DNA of 64,000 bases from Microlunatus panaciterrae (GTDB taxonomy: Bacteria; Actinomycetota; Actinomycetes; Propionibacteriales; Propionibacteriaceae), in contig NZ_JAFBCF010000001.1 of assembly GCF_016907535.1 (NCBI RefSeq), positions 1,860,001 to 1,924,000 on the forward strand, given 5' to 3'. Below, piece by piece: positions 24,739-32,669 of the stretch. The translations under genes and the position numbers were made by a program. Position 1 is the stretch's first letter. Each line of letters starts with the position of its first letter. The notes below the pieces were generated by a model. It searched no databases. It saw nothing but the letters and a program-made list of their open reading frames with translations, and had not been told where the DNA came from.

Positions 24739-26334
24739 GTGCAGACCGTGACCGAGAACCAGCCCGCTGCCGCCCCGCGACCGGAACCGGTCCCCGGGGG
24801 ATGGGCGCGGCTGTCGGGCGTGATCGGCGGGATGGCCGGGCTAGCGGTGGCCGACCTGGTGGCCTGGTTCCTCTCACCGCCCGGGTCGCCGCTGTCCGCG
24901 GTCGGTGAGCTGATCATCTCGGTGCTGCCGGCGAGCATGATCGAGTTCGGCAAGACCACGCTCGGACGGGCCGACAAACCGATCCTGCTGGGTATCATCG
25001 CCCTCGCCGTACTGCTGATCTGTGCCCTGGCCGGCCAGCTGGAGTATCGCCACCGCTACCGCGGGGCGGCCGTGTTCGGGCTGCTCGCGGCCGTTGCACT
25101 GGTCGCGGTCACGCTGACGCCGGACAAGAGCCCGCTGTCCTTCTTGCCGGCCGTGGTCGGCCTGGCCGCCGGCTACGGGATCCTGAGGTTGTTGCTGACC
25201 AGGCTGCAGCGGTGGCACCCGCAGCGCGCCGCCGGGCCCACCGACGCCGAGAGGGCACCGGTGCCTGGTCGCCGCAACTTCATCGGGCTGGCGATCGTGA
25301 TCGGCGCGGCGTCGGTGGTGGCCGCGGTGGGGAGCAGGGCCCTTGCCGGGGCCGCCAACGCCGTCAGCTCCGCCAGGGACCGGCTGAAGCTGCCCGCGGC
25401 CGCGAGTCCGGCGCCCCCGGTGCCGGCCGGCGCCGACTTCGGCGGGTCCGGGCTGACCAGCTATGTGACACCCAACCAGGACTTCTACCGCATCGACACC
25501 GCCCTGCAGGTCCCCGTGGTCGACCCCGACAGCTGGAAGCTCACCATCACCGGAATGGTGCAGAACCCGGTCGAAATCACCTTCGCCGAGCTGCTGGCCA
25601 AGCCGCTGGTCGAGCACATGGTGACGCTGACCTGCGTCTCCAACGAGGTCGGCGGCGAGCTGGCCGGCAACGCCCTGTGGCTCGGATTTCCGGTCCGTGA
25701 GCTGCTGGCCGAGGCGCGGCCCGACCCGGCCGCTGACATGGTGCTGTCCCGCAGCGTCGACGGCTGGACGGCCGGGACACCTCTCGAGGTGCTCACCGAC
25801 CAGAACCGGCAGTGCCTGCTCGCGGTGGGGATGAACGGTGAGCCGTTACCGATCGAGCACGGCTTCCCGGTGCGGATGGTGGTGCCCGGGCTGTACGGCT
25901 ACGTCTCCGCCACCAAGTGGGTGACCGAGCTCAAGGTGACCACGTTCAAGCAGGACATGGGCTACTGGACGCCGCTCGGCTGGAGCGCCCGGGGGCCGAT
26001 CAAGCTCCAGTCGCGGATCGACACGCCACGCAAGAGCACCATCAAGGCCGGCCGGATCGTGTTCGCCGGCGTCGCCTGGGCCCAGCACACCGGCATCCGG
26101 GGCGTCGAGGTACGCCTCGACGCAGGCCCCTGGCAACAGGCCGACCTGGCCGAAACGGTCGGGCCCGACACCTGGCGACAGTGGCGACTGGAGTGGCAGT
26201 CCGCGCCGGGCTACCACACCGTCACGGTGCGTGCGATCGACCAGAACGGCACCGTGCAGACCGATGTGAAGGCGCCGCCCGACCCAGACGGCGCCACCGG
26301 GCTGCACGCCATCACCTTCATCGTCGAGGAGTAG
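24739..26334 (+). CDS. Membrane-anchored molybdopterin oxidoreductase, sulfite oxidase family
   Basis: A 531-residue protein. Four to five membrane helices occupy residues 20-215. A twin-Arg-like GRRNFIGLAIVIG lies near residue 175. The oxidoreductase molybdopterin-binding domain (about 235-400) includes the ligand cysteine in VTLTCVSNEVGG, and a Mo-co dimerisation-like domain follows (RIVFAGVAWAQHTGIRGVEVRLDAG). The catalytic domain should face outside. The physiological substrate is unknown; sulfite or other S- and N-oxides are possibilities from the family. No dedicated haem or electron-transfer partner is adjacent. Confidence 0.87.
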   Translation: MQTVTENQPAAAPRPEPVPGGWARLSGVIGGMAGLAVADLVAWFLSPPGSPLSAVGELIISVLPASMIEFGKTTLGRADKPILLGIIALAVLLICALAGQLEYRHRYRGAAVFGLLAAVALVAVTLTPDKSPLSFLPAVVGLAAGYGILRLLLTRLQRWHPQRAAGPTDAERAPVPGRRNFIGLAIVIGAASVVAAVGSRALAGAANAVSSARDRLKLPAAASPAPPVPAGADFGGSGLTSYVTPNQDFYRIDTALQVPVVDPDSWKLTITGMVQNPVEITFAELLAKPLVEHMVTLTCVSNEVGGELAGNALWLGFPVRELLAEARPDPAADMVLSRSVDGWTAGTPLEVLTDQNRQCLLAVGMNGEPLPIEHGFPVRMVVPGLYGYVSATKWVTELKVTTFKQDMGYWTPLGWSARGPIKLQSRIDTPRKSTIKAGRIVFAGVAWAQHTGIRGVEVRLDAGPWQQADLAETVGPDTWRQWRLEWQSAPGYHTVTVRAIDQNGTVQTDVKAPPDPDGATGLHAITFIVEE

Positions 26335-26400
26335 GGCCCCCAGCGGGAGACCTCCCCGACCAGGATTCGGGACGTTCGGCTCTGGCCCGCCAGTGGCGCG

Positions 26401-26432
26401 CTCAGCACTGTGGTGCGCAGACCTGTGCTGAG
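26401..26432. terminator. Hairpin between the molybdopterin and acyltransferase genes
   Basis: CTCAGCAC (26401-26408) and GTGCTGAG (26425-26432) form a perfect 8-bp stem with a 16-nt loop, 67 nt after a stop codon. No T-run follows, so termination may be inefficient or Rho-assisted; it could also be a regulatory dyad for the next gene. Confidence 0.4.
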
Positions 26433-26451
26433 AGTTGCGTGGAGGTACGGC

Positions 26452-27582
26452 ATGGTGCTCCGGCAGTTGGCGCCACCGATGGTCCGGCTGCCCTGGATCG
26501 ACCGGCTGCGGGTGACCGTGATCGCCGGCGTCGTCGTCGTCCACGCGGCCAGTGCCTACGTGGTGGACGTCGACTGGTACTACGAGGAACGCACCACCTC
26601 GGCGGTCTCGACGCTGGTGCTGTCCTTCCCGGTGCTGCTGGCCTCGATCTACGGGCTGGCGCCGCTGTTCCTGGCGGCCGGCTGGCTGACCGGGTCCTCC
26701 GTGCAGCGGCACGGCCCGGCGGCGTTCGTCCGGTCACGGCTGCTGCGACTGGGACTGCCGCTGGCCTGCTACCTGCTGCTGATCGACCCGGTCACCGACT
26801 ATGTCGGGGGTCTGGCCCAGGGCGAGACCCGCTCGTTGGCGAGCTATCTGGCCGACCCGGCCGGCGAACGTGACCTGGGACCCACCTGGTTCGTCGCGGC
26901 CCTGCTGGTGTTCTCACTGCTGTTCGCCGGCTGGCGGCGCCTGAGGCCGTCTCGACCCCGGGACCCCGCCGCGCTGCATTCGGCGCCGCTGGTCGCGCTG
27001 GGGGCGGTCATCGCCGTAACCGACTTCTGCTTCTGGCAGCGCTGGAACTACACCGGGGAGGCGTTCTGGAATCTCAACTGGCCGCACTGGCCGCAGTCGG
27101 CCGGGATGTTCGCGTTCGGGGTGATGGCCGGGGAGCGGCACTGGTTCGAGGGAGTGTCGTCGAAATTCGTCAGACGTTGTGGGGTGCTCGCCCTCGTCGG
27201 TGTGCTTCTGCTGTGCGGACTGGCCGGGCTGGCCGTCGCCCAGGGAGACGTCCGCGAGGTGGCCGGCGGCTGGCACTGGCAGGCGGCCGTCTTCGCCCTG
27301 CTGGACGGCCTGGTGGCGGTGGCCCTTGGGGTGCTGCTGGTCGGCTGGTTCCGGGATCGGTGGGCCGGACCGCTGGGGAGGACCCTGAACCGCGCGGCCC
27401 GCGGGTCGTACGCCGCCTATCTCCTGCATCCGCCGGTGCTGGTGGCGCTGTCCATCCTGGCGCTGGGGCTTGCCTGGCCGCCGGAGCTGAAGTTCGTCCT
27501 GGTCGCCGCTGCCGGCATCCCGGCCTGTTTCGCGGTCGGTTTCCTGGTGACCCGGGTGCCCTACCTGAGGCGGGTGCTGTGA
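26452..27582 (+). CDS. Acyltransferase 3 family membrane protein
   Basis: A 376-residue protein with about ten membrane helices. The N-terminus LPWIDRLRVTVIAGVVVVHAASAY resembles the R/D-x10-H motif of acyltransferase-3 enzymes, and RSRLLRLGLPLACYLLL and RGSYAAYLLHPPVLVAL are typical later patches. These proteins O-acylate surface polysaccharides, lipids or antibiotics at the membrane. ATG 26452 is preferred: GTGGAGG lies 7 nt upstream, and the 14 residues from an earlier GTG overlap the hairpin region. The acyl acceptor is unknown. Confidence 0.82.
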   Translation: MVLRQLAPPMVRLPWIDRLRVTVIAGVVVVHAASAYVVDVDWYYEERTTSAVSTLVLSFPVLLASIYGLAPLFLAAGWLTGSSVQRHGPAAFVRSRLLRLGLPLACYLLLIDPVTDYVGGLAQGETRSLASYLADPAGERDLGPTWFVAALLVFSLLFAGWRRLRPSRPRDPAALHSAPLVALGAVIAVTDFCFWQRWNYTGEAFWNLNWPHWPQSAGMFAFGVMAGERHWFEGVSSKFVRRCGVLALVGVLLLCGLAGLAVAQGDVREVAGGWHWQAAVFALLDGLVAVALGVLLVGWFRDRWAGPLGRTLNRAARGSYAAYLLHPPVLVALSILALGLAWPPELKFVLVAAAGIPACFAVGFLVTRVPYLRRVL

Positions 27583-27610
27583 GGTCGGGCGGCCGGCTGG
27601 GACGGCGCAC

Positions 27611-27649
27611 TTGACCGGGACCACTCCTTCACGTAATCATCTGATGATT
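27611..27649 (+). promoter_or_regulatory. Fucosidase promoter with palindromic operator
   Basis: A -35 TTGACC (27611-27616) is followed after 17 nt by a -10 TAATCA (27634-27639). A perfect palindrome AATCATC-T-GATGATT (27635-27649) covers the -10 and start region, so bound repressor would block transcription. The half-site pattern is like GntR/FCD-type operators, but the regulator is not in this window. Confidence 0.65.
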
Positions 27650-27704
27650 GGCCGGGGGTAGGCGTGCGCGCCCCGCGACTCGGCCCGACCGAAGGAGAAC
27701 GTGC

Positions 27705-29036
27705 ATGAGCACTGGCGACGTCGCCGGATCGTGGGAAGAGCTGAACAGCAGGCCGACCCCTGACTGGTTCCAGCGGAGCCCGTTCGGGATCTTCATCCAC
27801 TGGGGCGCCTACTCGGTGCCCGCCTGGGCGGAGCCGATCGGTGCGCTCGGCACGATCGAGGACGATCGGTACTGGTTCACCCACAACCCGTACGCCGAGT
27901 GGTACCACAACACCATCAGGATCGACGGCAGCCCGGCCCAGCAGCACCACCAGGCCGAGTTCGGCGGCGCGCCCTACGACGAGCTGCTCGACGCCTGGCA
28001 GGCGGAGCACTTCGACCCGACCGCCTGGGCTGACCTGTTCGCCGCGGCCGGCGCCGACTACGTGGTCCCGACGACCAAGCACCATGACGGCATCACCCTC
28101 TGGGACGCCCCGGAGACGGGCACCCGGAACACGGTGCACCGCGGGCCTCGACGCGACCTGATCGAGGCGATCAGTACTGCGGTACGCGACCGGGGGCTCC
28201 GGCTTGGCCTCTATTACTCCGGCGGTCTCGACTGGCACTACCGGCCGCTGGGGGTGCACGTCACCATGGGCAGCGTCGGTGGGGACCTGCGGCCCAAGGA
28301 TGCCGAGTACGGCAGCTATGCGGCGCGCCACGTCCGCGACCTGATCGACCGGTACCACCCCGACATCCTGTGGAATGACATCGGCTGGCCCGACGAGACC
28401 TTCCACTTCGGGCCCGACGGCCTGGGCTCCCTCTTCAACTACTTCTATGCCGACAACCCCGAGGGCCTGGTCAACGACCGGTGGGGCGACACCCACCGCG
28501 ACTACACCACCAGCGAGTACGAGCACGGCGGCGAGAATGAGACCACTGCGGTGTGGGAGAACTGCCGCGGCATCGGCTACTCGTTCGGCTACAACCAGGT
28601 CGAGGGGCCGGAGCAGTACATGACCGGGGCGCAGATCGCCCGGCACCTGACCGACGTGGTGTCCCGGGGTGGGCACTTCCTGCTCAACGTCGGACCTCGG
28701 GCCGACGGCACGCTGCCCGAGCTGCAGGAGAAGGCGCTGCGCGACCTGGGCGAGTGGATGCGGGTGGCCAAGCCGATCCTGGCCGAGATGGCGCCGTCCC
28801 TGGGAGACCGGGTGACGGCGGGAGACGACGACAGCTGGGTCCGGTCGATGGGCTCGGACTCAGCCGGTCACGTCTTCGTCGACTCCGAGCAGGGCGACCG
28901 CGCCCTGGTCCGGCTGGCCGGCGACGCACGGCTGGAGCCCGTCGCGGGCGTCAAGGACGTGAGCGTCTCAGACGGCACGGCGACCGTACTGCTGGACGCG
29001 GATCGTCAGGGCCCCGCAATCCTGCGGATCTCCTGA
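27705..29036 (+). CDS. Alpha-L-fucosidase, GH29
   Basis: A 443-residue retaining glycosidase that removes alpha-L-fucose. GH29 features: WFQRSPFGIFIHWGAYSVPAWAEP near residue 22, DYVVPTTKHHDGITLWD near 120, GLRLGLYYSGGLDW near 166, and the nucleophile Asp in HPDILWNDIGW near 223. A late HFLLNVGPRADGTLPE is also characteristic. No signal peptide, so the enzyme should be cytosolic. The ATG at 27705 has AAGGAG 8 nt upstream; an in-frame extension to 27648 overlaps the operator and is rejected. Confidence 0.92.
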   Translation: MSTGDVAGSWEELNSRPTPDWFQRSPFGIFIHWGAYSVPAWAEPIGALGTIEDDRYWFTHNPYAEWYHNTIRIDGSPAQQHHQAEFGGAPYDELLDAWQAEHFDPTAWADLFAAAGADYVVPTTKHHDGITLWDAPETGTRNTVHRGPRRDLIEAISTAVRDRGLRLGLYYSGGLDWHYRPLGVHVTMGSVGGDLRPKDAEYGSYAARHVRDLIDRYHPDILWNDIGWPDETFHFGPDGLGSLFNYFYADNPEGLVNDRWGDTHRDYTTSEYEHGGENETTAVWENCRGIGYSFGYNQVEGPEQYMTGAQIARHLTDVVSRGGHFLLNVGPRADGTLPELQEKALRDLGEWMRVAKPILAEMAPSLGDRVTAGDDDSWVRSMGSDSAGHVFVDSEQGDRALVRLAGDARLEPVAGVKDVSVSDGTATVLLDADRQGPAILRIS

Positions 29037-29044
29037 GGCGAAGC

Positions 29045-29123
29045 GCCCTGAGCCCATCGAAGGGCCAGCACGCGCCCTGAGCCTGTCGAAGGGCCATCAC
29101 GCGCCCTGAGCCTGTCGAAGGCC
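29045..29123. repeat. Three tandem copies of a 29-bp REP-like unit
   Basis: The element GCCCTGAGCCTGTCGAAGG recurs at 29045 (variant with CCATCG), 29074 and 29103, exactly 29 bp apart. Each copy has GCCCT and AGGGC arms (the third ends AGGCC). It sits between the convergent GH29 and 2TM genes, where it may fold and act as a two-way terminator. Very similar short palindromes are common between genes in many high-GC bacteria. Confidence 0.85.
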
Positions 29124-29130
29124 CAACGCC

Positions 29131-29394
29131 CTAGCGGTACTTGCCCATCTCCTTCTGGATGTCTTCCTCGGTGATCTCGCGGCGGAAGTAGATGTCCCAG
29201 CCGGCGAGGGCGACGAAGACGCCCCAGCCTGCCATCACCCAAGCCGGCCAGAAGTACCCGAAGCCCGACAGTGCCCAGATGATGACCAGGAAGCTGTTGA
29301 TGACGGCGTAGACGACCACGTCGCCGCGGAACTTGCGCTTCTTCTCGGCCCGTTTGCGTGCCTGGTCGTACTGCGAGACCTCCACCTGTGTCAT
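29131..29394 (-). CDS. 2TM domain small membrane protein
   Basis: An 87-residue protein. A charged N-terminal stretch (QYDQARKRAEKKRKFRGD) is followed by two membrane helices, VVVYAVINSFLVIIWALSG and WPAWVMAGWGVFVALAGW, and a short polar tail (EEDIQKEMGKYR). This is the 2TM (PF13239-type) layout, a domain also found attached to histidine kinases. ATG 29394 has GGAGGAGG 5 nt upstream. Function unknown; it converges on the fucosidase gene across the 29-bp repeats. Confidence 0.8.
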   Translation of the reverse strand: MTQVEVSQYDQARKRAEKKRKFRGDVVVYAVINSFLVIIWALSGFGYFWPAWVMAGWGVFVALAGWDIYFRREITEEDIQKEMGKYR

Positions 29395-29522
29395 GTCGTC
29401 CTCCTCCGAGGTCGGTTCCCTCAGTCCCACCCTCGTCGGCCTGCCGCCGGTCCGGAAGGGGCGCAAGCCCTCCCGACCGGGGGACGAAAGTCACCGCGTA
29501 CGCCGGTCTGAGAGATGGGACC

Positions 29523-29548
29523 GGGGCTTCCCAACCGGGAAAGGCCCC
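29523..29548 (+). repeat. Hairpin upstream of the GH51 gene
   Basis: GGGGCTTCCC (29523-29532) pairs with GGGAA (29537-29541) and GCCCC (29544-29548), leaving an AACC loop and a 2-nt bulge. It is 56 nt upstream of ATG 29604 with no plus-strand gene before it, so it is more likely a 5' leader structure or operator than a terminator. Confidence 0.4.
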
Positions 29549-29603
29549 AGCAATGATGGGTGAACGTGAACATCCCCCCATCCCACCGTGAGGAACCGAC
29601 TGC

Positions 29604-31142
29604 ATGACTTCCACCGCGCGCCTGTCCGTCCTGCTGGCCGAGCCGATCGCGACCATCGCGCCCGCGCTGCACGGTCACTTCGCCGAACACCTGGGTGAGC
29701 TGGTGTATCCGGGCATCTGGGTCGGGCCGCAGAGTCCGGTGCCGAACGTGGACGGGATCCGCACCGATGTCGTCGAGGCGCTGCGGCCGCTCGGCGTTCC
29801 GGTGCTGCGCTGGCCGGGCGGCTGCTTCGCCGACGACTACCACTGGCGGGACGGCATCGGCCCGCGCGACCAGCGGCCCGACCGCCTGAACACGCACTGG
29901 GACATGGCTCCGGAACCCAACGACTTCGGCACCCATGAGTTCATGGCCTTCGCCCGGGCCCTCGGTGCGACCCCGTACTTCGCCAGCAACCTCGGCTCCG
30001 GCAGCGCCGCCGAGATGCGGGACTGGATCGAATACTGCAACCACCCCGCCGGCACCACCTTGTCCAACGAGCGGCGCGACAACGGGGCCGAGGAACCGTT
30101 CGGGGTCGAGTGGTGGGGGATCGGCAACGAGAACTGGGGCTGCGGCGGCCAGATGACGCCGGAGCACTATGCCGAGGAGTACGCCCGATACCGAACCTTC
30201 GCCTTCGACTTCGGCGAGACGCCGGTCAACGCCGTCGCCTGCGGACCCAACGGTCCGGACTGGGCCTGGACCCAGCGCTTCTTCGACCAGCTCAGCCGCG
30301 GCAGCCTGGGCAGTCGGGTCGGGCGGGTGCAGAACTTCGCGGCGCACTACTACTGCGGTACCGCCGGCACCGCGACCGAGTTCACCGACGCACAGTGGCT
30401 GGAGCTGTTGACCAAGGCGGTCGGCATCGAGGGCATCATCACCGGTCACCGGGCGATCATGGACACCTTCGACCCCGACCGCCGGATCGGGCTGATCCTG
30501 GACGAGTGGGGCACCTGGCACCCGGTCGAGGAGGGCAAGCCGGCGCGGGGGCTCTACCAGCAGAACACGATGCGGGATGCCTGCGTGGCCGGTCTGAGCC
30601 TGGACATCTTCCACAACCAGGCGGACAAGCTGGTGATGGCCAACATCGCCCAGCTCATCAACGTGCTGCAGTCGCTGCTGCTGGTGGACGAGACCCGGTG
30701 CATCACCACACCCACGTTCCATGTCTTCTCGCTGTACGCCGAGCACCGCGGCGGCCAGGCGGTGCGACTGGTCAACACCTCGGACGTGATCAGCACCGGC
30801 GAAGGGGCCGCCGAGGCGGCCAGGCGGTGCTTCACCGACAACCGCAGGGCCGAGCTCAGGGCCGTTTCCGGCTCGGCCTCGGTCAAGCAGGACCAGCTCT
30901 GCCTGACGATGGTCAACGCCGACCCGCGCCAGCCGGCCGAGGTCGAGATCGAGCTGCGCGGCGGCGGCCTGAAGGCTGCGTCGCTGACCACCCTGAACGC
31001 CGACGACATCCATGATCACAACACCTTCGACGCACCGGACACGGTCCAGCCCGGGGCCTCGATGGAGATCACCGAGACCGGCCCCCTGACCCGGATCACG
31101 CTGCCCCCGGCCAGTGTCAGCCGCCTGATCGGCCGGCTCTGA
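29604..31142 (+). CDS. abfA: Alpha-L-arabinofuranosidase, GH51
   Basis: A 512-residue retaining enzyme releasing L-arabinose from arabinan and arabinoxylan oligosaccharides. Motifs: HGHFAEHLGELVYPGIWVG near residue 23, LRWPGGCFADDYHWRDGIGP near 73, the acid/base Glu in GIGNENWGCGG near 175 and the nucleophile Glu in LILDEWGTWH near 295. The C-terminal beta domain ends RITLPPASVSRLI. No signal peptide, so it is intracellular. GTGAGGAA precedes the ATG. With GH3, GH29 and GH39 in the window it suggests use of imported plant cell-wall oligosaccharides. Confidence 0.93.
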   Translation: MTSTARLSVLLAEPIATIAPALHGHFAEHLGELVYPGIWVGPQSPVPNVDGIRTDVVEALRPLGVPVLRWPGGCFADDYHWRDGIGPRDQRPDRLNTHWDMAPEPNDFGTHEFMAFARALGATPYFASNLGSGSAAEMRDWIEYCNHPAGTTLSNERRDNGAEEPFGVEWWGIGNENWGCGGQMTPEHYAEEYARYRTFAFDFGETPVNAVACGPNGPDWAWTQRFFDQLSRGSLGSRVGRVQNFAAHYYCGTAGTATEFTDAQWLELLTKAVGIEGIITGHRAIMDTFDPDRRIGLILDEWGTWHPVEEGKPARGLYQQNTMRDACVAGLSLDIFHNQADKLVMANIAQLINVLQSLLLVDETRCITTPTFHVFSLYAEHRGGQAVRLVNTSDVISTGEGAAEAARRCFTDNRRAELRAVSGSASVKQDQLCLTMVNADPRQPAEVEIELRGGGLKAASLTTLNADDIHDHNTFDAPDTVQPGASMEITETGPLTRITLPPASVSRLIGRL

Positions 31143-31166
31143 CCGTACTCTGACCCTACAAAGCAC

Positions 31167-31295
31167 GGGAAACTGTCACTTGGCTAGGGAGATTGCCCTG
31201 GCTTCGTGACAGTTTCCCAAGTCGACTTGGGAAACCGACAGGCCGGCCCGGACCCGACTGGGGAAACTGACAGGCGGCGCGAACCCGACTGGGGA
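31167..31295. repeat. Dispersed intergenic repeat, copy A, with nested dyads
   Basis: GGGAAACTGTCAC (31167-31179) is perfectly complementary to GTGACAGTTTCCC (31206-31218), a 13-bp stem, and CCCAAGTCGACTTGGG (31216-31231) is a full palindrome. The sequence 31193-31242 matches 37723-37772 at 41 of 50 positions. A partial unit, GACTnGGGAAACnGACAGG, recurs at 31224 and 31256, with a shorter remnant at 31287. It fills the gap between GH51 and the MFS gene and looks like a family of palindromic repeats. Confidence 0.75.
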
Positions 31296-31320
31296 GGCGG
31301 CGGACCCCGGCCCCGGTCGG

Positions 31321-31326
31321 CATACT
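31321..31326 (+). promoter_or_regulatory. -10 hexamer, leaderless MFS gene
   Basis: CATACT ends 6 nt before the GTG at 31333. Confidence 0.45.
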
Positions 31327-31332
31327 TGGACC

Positions 31333-32613
31333 GTGACTGAGACGGGGACCGAACCCAGAGCGACAGTGGCGGTGGAGATGGTCCAGCGCCGGACCGTCCG
31401 GACGCTGGTCGGCAGCCAGATGCTGGGCGGGATCGGGGTGGCCAGCGGCATCGCGGTCGCCGCCATCCTGGCCGAGGAGATGCTGGGTTCGGCCGGACTG
31501 GCCGGCCTCGCCAGCACCGCTCAGGTCCTCGGCGGAGCGATCCTCGCGGTGCCGATGGCTCGGCTGATGGCCGGCTACGGCCGTCGGGCGGGCCTGCTGG
31601 CGGGGTACCTGACCGGCGCCGCCGGGGCCGCGTTGGCCGTGCTCGCCGGCGTCTGGTCCTCCTTCCCGCTGCTGCTGCTCGCGGCCGCTCTGTTCGGCGC
31701 CGCCACCGCGTCCAACAACCAGGCCCGCTACGCCGCAACCGATCTGGCCACCCCGCAGCATCGCGGCAGGTCGTTGGCCCTGGTGGTCTGGGCCACGACC
31801 GTGGGGGCCGTTCTCGGACCTAACCTGATCGGCGTCGCCGGCGACCTCGCCGGTGTACTCGGGCTGCCGCGGCTGGTCGGCCCGTTCCTGTTCAGCCTGG
31901 TCGGCTTCCTGCTGGCCGGCGGCCTGCTCCTGCTGCTGCTGCGCCCGGACCCGCTGGTACTGGCTCGGCAGGTGGCCGCCGATGCCGGCGAGGACACCCG
32001 CTCGCATGGGTCGGTGCTGCGCGGCTTCAGGGTGATCGTCCACCGGCCGGCCGCGTTGCTCGGGGTCATCGCCGTCGCCATCGGGCACACCGTGATGGTC
32101 GCCGTGATGGTGATGACCCCGCTGCACATGCACGACGGCGGCGCCGAGTTGCAGCTCGTCGGTTTCGTCATCAGTGTGCACATCCTCGGCATGTACGCGT
32201 TCTCACCGCTCACCGGTGCACTGGTGGACCGGGTCGGCGCCCGACCGGTCATCCTGGCCGGGGTGCTGCTGTTCGGCGGAGCGACGTTCCTGGCGGGGCG
32301 CGCCGCCGAGGGGTGGTCCATGGGGCTGATGCTCGGGCTGTTCCTGCTCGGGGTCGGCTGGTCCTGCACGATGGTCGCCGGCTCCACCCTGCTGTCCGCC
32401 GCTGTACCGGTGTCCGAACGACCGGGCGTCCAGGGTGCCGGCGATCTGACCATGGGACTGGCCGCGGCGGTGGGCGGTGCGCTGGCCGGCCTGGTCGTCG
32501 GCGGCTGGGGGTACGGCTGGCTCTGTGTCGGCGCCGCCGTGCTGGCCGGCTGCCTGCTCATCACCACGCTGCTGCTGCGCCCGGATCCGGTGCGGGACGC
32601 GGAGCGCGTTTGA
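31333..32613 (+). CDS. MFS transporter
   Basis: A 426-residue protein with twelve predicted membrane helices in two bundles. The loop after helix 2 (MARLMAGYGRRAGLL) fits the MFS motif A position, and the equivalent second-half loop is ALVDRVGARPVIL. It belongs to the drug/metabolite exporter-like group; no substrate can be read. It is bounded upstream by repeat copy A and downstream by a small hairpin, so it is probably a single-gene unit. Translation appears to be leaderless from GTG 31333. Confidence 0.85.
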   Translation: MTETGTEPRATVAVEMVQRRTVRTLVGSQMLGGIGVASGIAVAAILAEEMLGSAGLAGLASTAQVLGGAILAVPMARLMAGYGRRAGLLAGYLTGAAGAALAVLAGVWSSFPLLLLAAALFGAATASNNQARYAATDLATPQHRGRSLALVVWATTVGAVLGPNLIGVAGDLAGVLGLPRLVGPFLFSLVGFLLAGGLLLLLLRPDPLVLARQVAADAGEDTRSHGSVLRGFRVIVHRPAALLGVIAVAIGHTVMVAVMVMTPLHMHDGGAELQLVGFVISVHILGMYAFSPLTGALVDRVGARPVILAGVLLFGGATFLAGRAAEGWSMGLMLGLFLLGVGWSCTMVAGSTLLSAAVPVSERPGVQGAGDLTMGLAAAVGGALAGLVVGGWGYGWLCVGAAVLAGCLLITTLLLRPDPVRDAERV

Positions 32614-32629
32614 GCAGCAACCCCATCCG

Positions 32630-32650
32630 GACCGCCCCCGGGAGGCGGTC
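32630..32650 (+). terminator. Small hairpin after the MFS gene
   Basis: GACCGCC (32630-32636) pairs with GGCGGTC (32644-32650), loop of 7 nt, 17 nt after the MFS stop. No T-run. It could also be an operator for the transhydrogenase promoter just downstream. Confidence 0.35.
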
Positions 32651-32657
32651 GGTGGGC

Positions 32658-32663
32658 TAGGTT
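32658..32663 (+). promoter_or_regulatory. -10 hexamer of the transhydrogenase operon
   Basis: TAGGTT ends 6 nt before the GTG at 32670; no Shine-Dalgarno is present. Confidence 0.5.
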
Positions 32664-32669
32664 GCTGCT

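Noticed and set aside
24557-24877. Upstream extension of the GH3 open frame by 107 codons
   Set aside because: The residues are low-complexity Arg/Pro, overlap the divergent promoter and the start of the molybdopterin gene, and precede the conserved GH3 start.
29045-29123. Three regularly spaced 29-bp units as a CRISPR array
   Set aside because: The units are contiguous with no unique spacers, and no cas gene is present.
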